Shown: in pieces, positions 37,057 to 45,356 of the stretch
Layout: every line of letters begins with the position of its first letter
How positions within the stretch are numbered: the stretch's first letter is position 1
Source of the DNA: Actinomadura hibisca NBRC 15177
Lineage (GTDB): Bacteria; Actinomycetota; Actinomycetes; Streptosporangiales; Streptosporangiaceae
Length of the DNA stretch: 64,000 nt
Direction: 5' to 3'
Assembly (NCBI RefSeq): GCF_001552635.1
Contig: NZ_BCRO01000051.1
Location: 1 to 64,000, forward strand
The notes under the pieces: model-generated
The model's database searches: none
Told to the model about the DNA's origin: nothing
The model's input: the letters and a program-made list of their open reading frames with translations, nothing else
Program-made: the position numbers and the translations under genes

Positions 37057-38256
37057 GTGCTGGGCGACCACCTTCTCGACCTCATCCTGCTCGCGCTCGT
37101 CGTGCTCTTCGCGATCTCGGGCTACCGGCAGGGCTTCATCGTGAGCCTGTTGAGTTTCGTGGGCTTCGCCGGCGGCGGCATCGTGGGCGTGCTGATCGCC
37201 CCGCCCATCTCGGCGACCGCCGTCAACGGCACCGCCCAGCAGGCGCTGCTGGCGATCGTCATCGCGTTCCTGGCGGCGACGCTCGGGCAGCTCATCGCGT
37301 CCTCGGCCGGCGCCGTGCTGCGCAACCGCGTCACCGGCCTGAACGCCCGCGCGGTGGACGCCGGGGGCGGCGCGGTGGTGAGCGCGCTGTCGCTGCTGGT
37401 CGTCGCCTGGTTCTTCGGCAGCCTGCTGCACAACTCCGACTTCAAGCCGCTGCGCACCCAGGTGAACGGCTCCACCATCCTCGGCGGCATCGACGGCATG
37501 ATGCCGACGCAGGCGCAGACGTGGTTCGCCTCGTTCCGCCGGTTCGTGCGCAGCAGCGAGTTCCCGCAGGTGTTCAACGGCCTGGGCGGCGAGTCGGTCG
37601 CCGAGGTGCCACCGCCCAACGACGCGGTCCTCACCAGGGCGGGGTTGCGCGAGGCCCGGCAGAGCCTGGTGAAGATCGAGAGCACCGCGCCGCAGTGCTC
37701 GCGCAAGATCGAGGGCAGCGGCTTCGTGTTCGCGCCCGAGCGCGTGATGACCAACGCGCACGTGGTGGCCGGCGCCCGCGGCCAGTCGATGGTCCGGCCG
37801 GTGCTGGGCTCCCGGACGCCGGGCCGCGTGGTGCTGTACGACCCCAAGCGCGACATCGCCGTCCTGCACGTGCCGGGCCTGAAGGCCAAGCCGCTGAAGT
37901 TCGCCGGGCCCGCCCGCGTCCAGGACGACGCGATCATCGCGGGCTTCCCCAAGAACAAGAGCTTCACCGCGGGCGCCGCGCGGATCAAGGCGCGGCAGAC
38001 GGCCAAGGGCCCCGACATCTACCACGCCGGCCAGGTCAACCGCGAGATCTACGCCCTGCGCGGCCTGGTCGAGCCGGGCAACTCCGGCGGCCCGCTGCTC
38101 ACCACCGACGGCCGCGTCTTCGGCGTGATCTTCGCGGCGGCGCTGGACACCCCGGCCCCGACGGGGTACGCGCTGACGGCCGAGGAGGTCGCGCCGGACG
38201 CGCGGGCGGGCGCGCACGCGACCGTCCCGGTGGACACCGAGAGCTGCTCCGACTGA
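37057..38256 (+). CDS. marP: Acid-resistance periplasmic serine protease MarP
   Basis: A 399-residue protein with four N-terminal membrane helices of CvpA type (residues 5-125) and a C-terminal trypsin-fold domain. The catalytic triad is H235 (TNAHVV), D266 (KRDIAV) and S343 (PGNSGGP). Cys214 and Cys397 match the disulfide pair known in the mycobacterial enzyme. MarP protects against acid by processing a wall hydrolase in M. tuberculosis. The GTG start at 37057 is used. A repeat-rich spacer follows. Confidence 0.95.
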   Translation: MLGDHLLDLILLALVVLFAISGYRQGFIVSLLSFVGFAGGGIVGVLIAPPISATAVNGTAQQALLAIVIAFLAATLGQLIASSAGAVLRNRVTGLNARAVDAGGGAVVSALSLLVVAWFFGSLLHNSDFKPLRTQVNGSTILGGIDGMMPTQAQTWFASFRRFVRSSEFPQVFNGLGGESVAEVPPPNDAVLTRAGLREARQSLVKIESTAPQCSRKIEGSGFVFAPERVMTNAHVVAGARGQSMVRPVLGSRTPGRVVLYDPKRDIAVLHVPGLKAKPLKFAGPARVQDDAIIAGFPKNKSFTAGAARIKARQTAKGPDIYHAGQVNREIYALRGLVEPGNSGGPLLTTDGRVFGVIFAAALDTPAPTGYALTAEEVAPDARAGAHATVPVDTESCSD

Positions 38257-38283
38257 CGCGACGGCGAGCGCGCGTCCAGTTCT

Positions 38284-38495
38284 GTGCGGCGCGGCAGCAA
38301 GTACACGTCCGCGCAACGGCAAGCGCATGTCCGTGTGGCGCGGCAGCAAGCGCAACGCCCGAGCGACGGAACTCGCACGACGCTACGACGGGTGCACGTC
38401 CGCGCGGCAGCAAGTGCACGTCCGTGCGACGGCAAGCGCACGCTCGTGCGGCGCGGCAGCAGGTGCAACGTCCGCGCGACGCTGCGGCGGGTGCG
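38284..38495. repeat. Degenerate ~49-bp repeats, four copies
   Basis: The element GTGCGGCGCGGCAGCAAG, followed by a TGCACGTCC-type segment and CGACGGCAAGCGCA, recurs with starts near 38284, 38333, 38399 and 38446. The spacing is about 49, 66 and 47 bp, with point differences and one insertion. It fills the convergent spacer between marP and the DUF309 gene. No ORF in the stretch has believable codon use. Confidence 0.7.
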
Positions 38496-38518
38496 TGTTC
38501 GCTGGCCGCTCCCGGCCG

Positions 38519-38971
38519 TCACAGCGGCAGGCGCACGTCCGTGTCCGGGGCCAGGTCCGTGCGGTCGTGCAGCTCGCGCGCGGTGCGGATCACGCCCGCC
38601 ACGTCGATGCCGTGCGGCGCGTCGGCCGCGTACGGCTCCAGCCGGTCGGCCGCGCGGCCCAGCAGCGCCCGCGCCCCCCGCGCGTTGCCGCGCCGCACGT
38701 GGGTGATCCCGACCGCCACCTGCGCCAGCCCGCGCCACAACTCGCGTTCGGGCTCGGGCGCGGCCTTCCACACCGCCTCCAGCACTTCGTGGGCGTGGAA
38801 CGGCCGGTCGGCCGCCAGCAGCCGGCGCGCCTCCGCCAGCGCCTCGTCCACCGGCAGCGTCAGGTCGTCGGGCATGGTCGGCACGCCCGCGGCCCCGCGC
38901 GGCAGCGGACGCCCGTACGCGTCGCGCGGGCGCGCGTTGCGGGCGCGGCCCGTCTCGTCCCGGTCTCGCAC
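38519..38971 (-). CDS. DUF309 domain protein
   Basis: A 150-residue protein of the DUF309 family: an N-terminal RDRDETGRARNARPRDAYGR typical of actinobacterial members and the conserved LAADRPFHAHEVLEAVWKAA, followed by helical repeats. GTG 38971 with GGGAGG upstream is chosen because that N-terminal block is conserved; ATG 38876 is internal. The function is unknown. It lies 14 nt after the hydrolase gene. Confidence 0.85.
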   Translation of the reverse strand: MRDRDETGRARNARPRDAYGRPLPRGAAGVPTMPDDLTLPVDEALAEARRLLAADRPFHAHEVLEAVWKAAPEPERELWRGLAQVAVGITHVRRGNARGARALLGRAADRLEPYAADAPHGIDVAGVIRTARELHDRTDLAPDTDVRLPL

Positions 38972-38985
38972 GCCTCCCACCGTAG

Positions 38986-39909
38986 CTACCGTTCCGGCTC
39001 GGGATCGGTCAGCCAGCCGATGAGCTGCGCGTCGAACGCGCGCGGCCGTTCCTGGTGCGGGAAGTGCCCCGCGCCCTCGATGAGCTTCCACCGGTAGGGC
39101 GCCGCCACGTAACGGCCCGAGCCCTGCGCGCTGCCCGGCAGCGTGCACGGATCCAGCGCGCCGTGCAGTTGCAGCGTCGGCGCGTGGATCGGGGCGCGCA
39201 TGCGGTGCGCGTACCGGATGCCGTCCGGGCGCGGTTGCGACCGGATCAGCCACCGGTGGTACTCCATCGCCGAGTGCGCCACCCCCGGGATCTGCGCGGC
39301 CCGCCGGACGATCCGCTCGGTGCGCCCGTCCGGCCAGCCCGGCGCCGACCATTCGTGCAGCAGCTTGCCGACCAGCGCCGCGTCGTCGCGCACCAGCCGC
39401 CGCTCGGGCCACATCGGCACCTGGAAGCCGAAGGTGTGCCGCGCCGCCCACCCCTGGCGGCGCGGGTCGCCGCGCACCGCCTGCCGCAGCCGCAGCGGGT
39501 GCGGCGCCGACACCGGCGCCAGCCGCGCCACGACCTTGGGGTGGTAGACCGCCATCGTCCAGGCCAGCAGGCCGCCCCAGTCGTGCCCGACGACCACCGC
39601 GTTGGCCTCGCCGAGCGCGCGCACCAGCCCGGCGGCGTCCCCAGCCAGCGTCACCAGGTCGTACCCGCGCGGCGGCTTGTCGCTGCCGCCGTACCCGCGC
39701 AGGTCCACCGCGGCCGCGCGGAACCCCGCCGCCGCCAGCGACACCAGCTGGTTGTGCCAGGACCACCAGAACTGTGGGAAGCCGTGCAGCAACAGCACCA
39801 GCGGGCCCTCGCCGGCCTCGGCGACGTGGAACCGGGTGCCGCCGGCGCTGACCGCGCGGTGGGTCCAGGGGCCGTCCACCTCGACGGCCGACGCGTCGTA
39901 CCCGGGCAT
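38986..39909 (-). CDS. Alpha/beta hydrolase, epoxide-hydrolase type (EphE-like)
   Basis: A 307-residue alpha/beta hydrolase. LLHGFPQFWWSWHNQL supplies the oxyanion HGFP and the downstream Trp. The nucleophile is Asp in VVGHDWGGLLAW, and the catalytic His is in GAGHFPHQE. Asp as nucleophile points to epoxide hydrolase or dehalogenase chemistry rather than an esterase. Its place between marP and the DUF1469-type gene matches ephE (Rv3670). Confidence 0.9.
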   Translation of the reverse strand: MPGYDASAVEVDGPWTHRAVSAGGTRFHVAEAGEGPLVLLLHGFPQFWWSWHNQLVSLAAAGFRAAAVDLRGYGGSDKPPRGYDLVTLAGDAAGLVRALGEANAVVVGHDWGGLLAWTMAVYHPKVVARLAPVSAPHPLRLRQAVRGDPRRQGWAARHTFGFQVPMWPERRLVRDDAALVGKLLHEWSAPGWPDGRTERIVRRAAQIPGVAHSAMEYHRWLIRSQPRPDGIRYAHRMRAPIHAPTLQLHGALDPCTLPGSAQGSGRYVAAPYRWKLIEGAGHFPHQERPRAFDAQLIGWLTDPEPER

Positions 39910-39916
39910 CGCGTGC

Positions 39917-40348
39917 TCAGTCCGTGAGGGCGGGCGGGTCCGCGTCGCCGCGCTTGCGCAACATCGTCAGGTCGTCCTTGAGGGTCTTGCGGGTGCGCTT
40001 GGCGCCCTCGATCTTCTTCATCCGCAGGAAGCCGATCAGCAGCAGGACGGCGGCCAGCGCGGCGTAGACGGCCGACACGATGAGGAACGCCGCCCAGTGC
40101 CACACCCCCAGCGCGACCAGGCCGTAGGCGGCCGCGATCGACAGCAGGATGACGATCAGGCCGCCGATGAGCCCGGCGATGCTGAACATCACCCCGCCCA
40201 GCGCGGCCTTCTTGGCGTCGCCCTTCAGTTCCAGCTTGGCCAGTTCCATCTCGGCCCTGATCAGGCCGGAGACGTTGCTCGACGCCAGCGCGACCAGCTC
40301 GCCGAGGGACTTGTCCTCGATGCGTTCGCCCGGCAGTGCCTCGGACAT
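39917..40348 (-). CDS. Phage-holin-superfamily-like membrane protein (DUF1469 type), host gene
   Basis: A 143-residue protein with an amphipathic N-terminus (SLGELVALASSNVSGLIRAEMELAKLELK, shown in part), two hydrophobic hairpin helices (about 50-75 and 82-105) and a basic tail. It matches the Actino_Holin-X/DUF1469-like family. Despite the name it is a chromosomal backbone gene equivalent to Rv3669. ATG 40348 follows GGAAGGAG. It is followed after 7 nt by the hydrolase gene. Confidence 0.82.
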   Translation of the reverse strand: MSEALPGERIEDKSLGELVALASSNVSGLIRAEMELAKLELKGDAKKAALGGVMFSIAGLIGGLIVILLSIAAAYGLVALGVWHWAAFLIVSAVYAALAAVLLLIGFLRMKKIEGAKRTRKTLKDDLTMLRKRGDADPPALTD

Positions 40349-40774
40349 ATCGCTTTCTCCTTCCAGAGCCCCGGCCCTCCAGAGCCGATGCACAGCCTGG
40401 CAGGCGGGCGGTTCGTCCGGCCACCCGGTGTCCCACCGCCGCCCCGAAGGGTGCCGGGCGGCCGGTGGTGGCGGCCGCCGAGGCGATGAGGTTCGCGATC
40501 GGGACCGCTGCCGTCACTCTCTCGAATTGTGCGGAGTCGGTATAGGCCGAACCGCCGATCAACGGGGAAACGGTGGAATCGGCCCCGCGAGCATCGCGGC
40601 GCCCCGCCTTTCCCCGTCGGCGCGGTCCGTCCCCGAACGCCGCCGGGGACGCACACGAATTTACCGATCATCCGCGCGACGATCACGCTGAGGGTCGCCC
40701 GGCCGGTGAACGCGGCGTCCGGCACGCCCGCCCCGGACCGTACCCCGCATGATCTTCGGCCAAGCCCGGGAACG
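40349..40774. other. Gene-free stretch between the holin-like gene and acs terminator
   Basis: 426 nt between the start of the holin-like gene and the acs terminator. It must hold the promoter of the leftward holin-like/hydrolase/DUF309 run. I see no gene; an AATTGTGCGGAGTCGGTATA stretch (40524-40543) is the only AT-rich candidate control site. Confidence 0.4.
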
Positions 40775-40813
40775 GCGCACGGCCCGTCCACAGCCTGTGG
40801 ACGGGCCGTGCGC
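40775..40813 (-). terminator. Terminator of acs
   Basis: A near-perfect 19-bp inverted repeat (GCGCACGGCCCGTCCACAG and its complement) closed by a minimal loop, 10 nt after the acs stop on the minus strand. Confidence 0.85.
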
Positions 40814-40823
40814 GCGACGAGGG

Positions 40824-42791
40824 TCAGTCGTCGGACTTGCGGTCCGCCTGCTTCTGCGAGATCAGGTCCATCACCGTGCTGTCGGCCAGCGTGGTGACGT
40901 CGCCGATGCTGCGGTTCTCGGCCACGTCCTTCAGCAGCCGCCGCATGATCTTGCCGGAGCGGGTCTTGGGCAGCTCCGGGACGATCATGATCTGGCGCGG
41001 CTTGGCGATCGGCCCCAGCGACTTCGCGACGTGGTCGCGGAGCTCCTTGGCGAAGTCGTCGCCCTCGACCTCCTCGCCGGCGCTGCCGCGCGGGATGACG
41101 AACGCCACGATGGCCTGCCCGGTCACCGGGTCGGTCGCGCCGACCACCGCCGCCTCGGCCACCTTCGGGTGCGACACCAGCGCCGACTCGACCTCGGTGG
41201 TGGAGATGTTGTGGCCCGACACCAGCATGACGTCGTCGACGCGGCCGAGCAGCCAGATGTCGCCGTCGTCGTCCTTCTTGGCGCCGTCGCCGGCGAAGTA
41301 CATGCCCTCGAACCGCGACCAGTAGGTCTTGACGAACCGTTCGTCGTCGCCCCAGATGGTGCGCAACATCGACGGCCACGGCTCCTTCACCACCAGGAAC
41401 CCGCCGCCGCCGTCGGGCACCGAGCGGCCCTGGTCGTCCACCACGTCGGCGGAGATCCCCGGCAGCGGCCGCATCGCCGCGCCCGGCTTGCCCGCGGTGA
41501 CGCCCGGCAGCGGGCTGATCATGACGGCGCCGGTCTCGGTCTGCCACCAGGTGTCCACCACCGGGGTGCGGCCCGCGCCGATGTGCTCGCGGTACCAGAC
41601 GTAGGCCTCGGGGTTGATCGGCTCGCCGACCGAGCCCAGCACCCGCAACGACGACAGGTCGTACTGCGCGGGGATGTCGTCGCCCCACTTCATGAAGGTG
41701 CGGATCGCGGTGGGCGCGGTGTAGAAGATCGTCACGCCGTACTTGGCGATGATCTCCCACCAGCGGCCCTTGTGCGGGGTGTCGGGGGTGCCCTCGTACA
41801 TCACGCTGGTCGCGCCGTTGGCGAGCGGCCCGTACACGATGTAGGAGTGGCCGGTCACCCAGCCGATGTCGGCCGAGCACCAGTAGACGTCGGTCTCCGG
41901 CTTGAGGTCGAACACCGCGTCGTGGGTGTAGGCGACCTGCGTCAGGTAGCCGCCGGTGGTGTGCAGGATGCCCTTGGGCTTCCCGGTCGTGCCGGAGGTG
42001 TACAGGATGTACAGCGGGTGTTCGGCGTCGTGCGGCTCGGCGGCGTGCTCCTCGCTCTGCCGGTCGACGACCTCGTTCCACCACACGTCGCGCCCGTTCT
42101 CGGCGACCTCCTCGCCGGTGCGCCGCACGACCAGCACGTGCTCGACCGACGGGGTGCGCTCGACGGCCTCGTCCACGGTCGGCTTGAGCGCCGACGGCTT
42201 GCCGCGCCGGAACCCGCCGTCGGCGGTGATGACCAGCTTGGCCTGCGCGTCGTCGATGCGGGTGCGCAGCGCGTCGGCGGAGAACCCGCCGAACACCACC
42301 GAGTGCGTCGCGCCGATGCGGGCGCACGCCAGCATCGAGATCGGCAGCTCGGGGATCATCGGCAGGTAGATCGCGACGCGGTCGCCCTTGCGCACGCCCA
42401 GCTCCAGCAGGGCGTTGGCGGCCTTGTTGACCTCGCGCTGGAGGTCGGCGTAGGTCAGCGTGCGGGTGTCGCCGGGCTCGCCCTCCCAGTGGTAGGCGAT
42501 CCGGGCGCCCAGGCCGGCCTCGACGTGCCGGTCCACGCAGTTGTAGGCCACGTTCAGCTCGCCGCCCACGAACCACTTGGCGAACGGCGGGTCGCTCCAG
42601 TCCAGGACCTCGTCCCACCGCTTGGCCCACGACAGCCGCTCGGCCTGCTTCTCCCAGTAGCCCAGACGGTCGGCGGCGGCCTCCTCGTACGCGTCGGCGG
42701 TGACGTTCGCTGACTCGGCGAGCTCGGCCGGCGGGGGGAAGCGTCGGCTCTCCTTGAGGAGGTTCGACAGTGTCTCTTGGCTCTCGCTCAC
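40824..42791 (-). CDS. acs: Acetyl-CoA synthetase
   Basis: A 655-residue AMP-forming acetyl-CoA synthetase activating acetate via acetyl-AMP. Visible motifs are [31 protein letters not shown], the hinge [16 protein letters not shown] and the C-terminal [11 protein letters not shown] with the acetylatable Lys614. GTG 42791 behind AAGGAG gives the usual length; the frame could extend 16 codons upstream but without family support. Confidence 0.97.
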   Translation of the reverse strand: MSESQETLSNLLKESRRFPPPAELAESANVTADAYEEAAADRLGYWEKQAERLSWAKRWDEVLDWSDPPFAKWFVGGELNVAYNCVDRHVEAGLGARIAYHWEGEPGDTRTLTYADLQREVNKAANALLELGVRKGDRVAIYLPMIPELPISMLACARIGATHSVVFGGFSADALRTRIDDAQAKLVITADGGFRRGKPSALKPTVDEAVERTPSVEHVLVVRRTGEEVAENGRDVWWNEVVDRQSEEHAAEPHDAEHPLYILYTSGTTGKPKGILHTTGGYLTQVAYTHDAVFDLKPETDVYWCSADIGWVTGHSYIVYGPLANGATSVMYEGTPDTPHKGRWWEIIAKYGVTIFYTAPTAIRTFMKWGDDIPAQYDLSSLRVLGSVGEPINPEAYVWYREHIGAGRTPVVDTWWQTETGAVMISPLPGVTAGKPGAAMRPLPGISADVVDDQGRSVPDGGGGFLVVKEPWPSMLRTIWGDDERFVKTYWSRFEGMYFAGDGAKKDDDGDIWLLGRVDDVMLVSGHNISTTEVESALVSHPKVAEAAVVGATDPVTGQAIVAFVIPRGSAGEEVEGDDFAKELRDHVAKSLGPIAKPRQIMIVPELPKTRSGKIMRRLLKDVAENRSIGDVTTLADSTVMDLISQKQADRKSDD

Positions 42792-43029
42792 GCGTGCTCC
42801 TTGCTCAAACGAAAGAGGGGGCTCCCGGGTAAAACCCACTTCACCAGGGGATCTAGCAACTCGGCAAGCGATCCCTGACGGTGGGGACGGGCACGACGGG
42901 CGCTCCCGGCTCTTGTCCGGATGCTATGTGATGCCTGACACAGCAGCTCTTCCCAGGTCGTGCGCGCGGGACACCAACCGGCCGCCCCGCGGTCGGAGCG
43001 GTCGGGCCGACCGCATAAGGTCGGGCTTC

Positions 43030-43818
43030 GTGACCGATGCCCTTGCCCAAGTCGCCAGCCTCCCCGGCGTCGCCGACGCGGTCGCCGACGCGCGCAAGGC
43101 GGTGGACCGCCTGCTGGGCCACCGCATCCTGCGGCGGCGCAGCGCCGAGGTGTCCACCGAGTCCGCGCTGCGCGGGGCCCGCGCCTCGGCGGTCCTGGAA
43201 GGCGCCACGGTCACCCTGGACGAGCTGCGTTCCACCGAGCACCCGACCGATCCGGTCGTGCAGGGCGCTTTGCGGGTGTCGGCCGAGCTCGGTTCCCTGG
43301 CGGAGACCTGGCGGCAGGCGCCTCGGCAGGTCCTGGCCCGGCTGCACGTGCTGGTGGCCGCCGACGCCGTGGACAGCGCCGACCTGGGCCGTCCGCGCGC
43401 GGACGCCAAGTCCGAAGACCCGCTGGGGCTGGGCGCTCCGCCGTCCCCGGAGGAGGTCGCCGCGCGCCTGGACGCGCTGAGCGGGTTGCTCACCGCGCAG
43501 ACCAAGGCCCCGGCGCTGGTCGTCGCGGCCATCGTGCACGGCGAGTTGCTGACGCTGCGGCCGTTCGGCTGGGGCGACGGCATCGTCGCGCGCGCCGCGC
43601 AGCGCCTCACGCTGGTCGCGCGTGGCCTGGACCCCAAGTCGCTGACGGCCCCTGAGGTCGGCCACGCCGAACTCTCCGACGACTACGCCGCCGCCATCCG
43701 CGCCTACGCGTCCGGCACTCCCGAGGGCGTCGCGACCTGGGTCGGGCACTGCGCCGCCGCCACCGCCGCGGCCGCCCGCGACTCCCAGGCCATCTGCGAA
43801 GCCTTCATGCGCGGCTGA
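43030..43818 (+). CDS. Fic-fold protein with degenerate active site
   Basis: A 262-residue helical protein resembling the uncharacterised 'oxidoreductase' genes found here in Streptomyces. I read it as a Fic-family fold. S53-AVL-E57-G58 fits the class II inhibitory motif (S/T)xxxE(G/N), ARLHVLVAADAV resembles the pre-core helix, and RPFGWGDGIVAR (177-188) aligns with the Fic core HPFx(D/E)GNGRxxR. In it the catalytic His is Arg177, Asn is Asp183 and the first Arg is Ile185. AMPylation by the usual mechanism is therefore unlikely. GTG 43030 has a TAAGGT at 43015-43020 and may be leaderless. Confidence 0.6.
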   Translation: MTDALAQVASLPGVADAVADARKAVDRLLGHRILRRRSAEVSTESALRGARASAVLEGATVTLDELRSTEHPTDPVVQGALRVSAELGSLAETWRQAPRQVLARLHVLVAADAVDSADLGRPRADAKSEDPLGLGAPPSPEEVAARLDALSGLLTAQTKAPALVVAAIVHGELLTLRPFGWGDGIVARAAQRLTLVARGLDPKSLTAPEVGHAELSDDYAAAIRAYASGTPEGVATWVGHCAAATAAAARDSQAICEAFMRG

Positions 43819-43882
43819 CGTTCCCGCCGAATGTCGGAGGCTGCGGCTAGCGTCGTGGCCATGGACCCGTCACGAGGTGCAG

Positions 43883-44503
43883 ATGGCTGATCGCGTGGGC
43901 GGCAGGCCCGCCCATCCCACCGAGACCACCGTCCGTTCTGCGGACTGGGACTCGCGCGACCTGACGGGCGAGGAGCACGAGGCCGTGCTGTTCGTCGACG
44001 TGGACATGACCGAGGCGAGCGGCAAGGGCGCGGTGTTCTCCGGCTGCACCTTCCGGGGCGTGCGGTTCAATGTGTCCTCGTACACCGATTCGGCATTCCT
44101 GAACTGCACGTTCGTGCGTTGCGGATTCTTCGACGCGACGTTCAGCGGGTGCAAGTTCGTGGGCAGCATGTTCGACGGGTGCAGCTACGACCTGATGAAG
44201 GTCGAGGGCGGCGACTGGTCGTTCGCGGGACTGCCCGGCGCCGACCTGCGGCGCGCGTCGTTCAGCGGCGTGCGGCTGCGCGAGGCCGACCTGATCGGGG
44301 CGCGCTGCGCCGGAGCCGTGCTGCGCGAGGTGGATCTGTCGGGCGCGATGCTGCACCAGGCCGACTTCTCGGGCTGCGACCTGCGAGGTAGTGAAATCTC
44401 CTCCGTCGACCCGTACACGGTGACGTTGCGCGGCGCGGTGATCGACCCGTATCAGGCCGTCGTGCTGGCGACCTCGCTCGGCCTGGACGTGCGCGCGGAC
44501 TGA
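43883..44503 (+). CDS. Pentapeptide-repeat protein
   Basis: A 206-residue protein with tandem A(D/N)LXX-like pentapeptides: VFSGCTFRGVRFNVSSYTDS, FLNCTFVRCGFFDATFSGCK and ADLRRASFSGVRLREADLIG. It would form a right-handed quadrilateral beta helix. Some family members mimic DNA and protect gyrase; others have no known role. The repeats include unusually many Cys in the first half. ATG 43883 is used; GTG 43877 is possible. Confidence 0.85.
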   Translation: MADRVGGRPAHPTETTVRSADWDSRDLTGEEHEAVLFVDVDMTEASGKGAVFSGCTFRGVRFNVSSYTDSAFLNCTFVRCGFFDATFSGCKFVGSMFDGCSYDLMKVEGGDWSFAGLPGADLRRASFSGVRLREADLIGARCAGAVLREVDLSGAMLHQADFSGCDLRGSEISSVDPYTVTLRGAVIDPYQAVVLATSLGLDVRAD

Positions 44504-44730
44504 GCCCGCCGGACACAGCGAGCGGCGCCCCTCACGTCGTGGAGAGCGCCGCCGCTAGTCACGTCACACCGGGTTACCAAGCGTGCACCTCATATTCGTC
44601 GGACCGGGTCAAGCCCGTCTCGACGCGCCTCCCGCGGCTGGTCGCGCGTGGGTACACCGGCTGCCGTGCTCGGACACTGGGTCCTTAGGACCTGTCTACG
44701 CCTCATTTGCGCAGATGACAAGCCCTCCAT

Positions 44731-44880
44731 TCGTAAAGGAAGGGACGCCGGGGGCGATACGCGTGGGTAACGGACGGGCCGTGCCGCGGCGTCCCCGGCC
44801 TTCTCCGCACGCTGGAACGCGCCATTCCCGCGAAGATCCGCGCTCCCGCATTTGATCACTCTGCGTGATCATTTCTTTTT
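44731..44880 (+). ncRNA. Candidate structured RNA
   Basis: GGGACGCCG (44742-44750) pairs perfectly with CGGCGTCCC (44787-44795), and GAAGG/CCTTC and CCGGGG/CCCCGG can extend or alternate with that stem. About 58 nt later a 7-bp TGATCAC/GTGATCA hairpin followed by TTTCTTTTT ends the element. No known riboswitch or RNA family was recognised. Confidence 0.3.
44853..44880 (+). terminator. U-tract terminator
   Basis: TGATCAC-TCTGC-GTGATCA followed by TTTCTTTTT. This low-GC intrinsic terminator is unusual here, where terminators are GC-rich and mostly lack U-tracts. Confidence 0.65.
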
Positions 44881-44881
44881 C

Positions 44882-44912
44882 TCGGGCGCCCGAACAAAGA
44901 TCTTTAGATCTT
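44882..44912. promoter_or_regulatory. Two adjacent palindromes
   Basis: TCGGGCGCCCGA (44882-44893) and AAGATCTTTAGATCTT (44897-44912) are perfect inverted repeats 3 nt apart, directly after the U-tract terminator. They may be protein-binding sites; none is identified. Confidence 0.35.
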
Positions 44913-45195
44913 CGGTACGGTCCCTCTCCCGTCCGGTTGCGCCCGGCCGTCCCGGCCGCCGCGGCGTGGAAGTGTGGCATCTTCGCAACCAGGTGAGAAA
45001 AAACCTCACCCGCCAGGTGACTTTCCGACTCGACGGAAGTCTCGACGATCGGGCAGCATATGTTGTATCTGCCTACACTGGAGGCAGCGGCTTTGCTTCT
45101 CCTATAGATCGAACTGGCCTCGCGGCCGCGTGCGATCGTCCTGAGACTTTCCTGGGAAAACGGGCCGGCTCTACCCCCCCGGAGCCGGACCGTAC

Positions 45196-45273
45196 GGCGA
45201 CCCCCGCTCTCCCCCCCGGCGGGGGTCGCCCAGACCAAGGTTCGGGCGGCGGCCTCCACGGCCGCCGCCCGAA
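45196..45273 (+). terminator. Tandem GC hairpins upstream of ssd
   Basis: GGCGACCCCCGC/GCGGGGGTCGCC (12 bp, 45196-45230) and TTCGGGCGGCGGCC/GGCCGCCGCCCGAA (14 bp, loop TCCAC, 45241-45273) lie 84 nt before the ssd start. They could insulate ssd from upstream transcription or form a leader structure. Confidence 0.55.
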
Positions 45274-45356
45274 GTTATCCACAGGCTGGGGAATCCCCTT
45301 CCCCTTCCGGCCCCGCCCCGCGCATCGTGGAGGTACCAGACCCCACGGGAGGCGCG

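Larger units (their letters stand above)
44504..45356. other. 853-nt gene-free stretch before ssd
   Basis: No ORF here has actinobacterial codon bias. It contains a hairpin just after the pentapeptide gene (44521-44556), a structured segment ending in a U-tract terminator (44731-44880), two palindromes (44882-44912), repeated CCAGGTGA motifs (44990-45032) and two strong GC hairpins (45196-45273). It is clearly AT-richer than the rest of the backbone between 44850 and 45130. Confidence 0.6.

Noticed and set aside
39917-40348. Holin-like protein as evidence for a second prophage
   Set aside because: It is a DUF1469-type host membrane protein in its conserved chromosomal place between the ephE-like hydrolase and acs.
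40749-42713. Long antisense ORF over acs
   Set aside because: Shadow of the acetyl-CoA synthetase gene, with low-complexity Arg/Val/Asp/His content.
44696-45259. 187-codon leftward ORF in the gap before ssd
   Set aside because: Codon use and composition are not coding-like, and it runs through the hairpins and the terminator.
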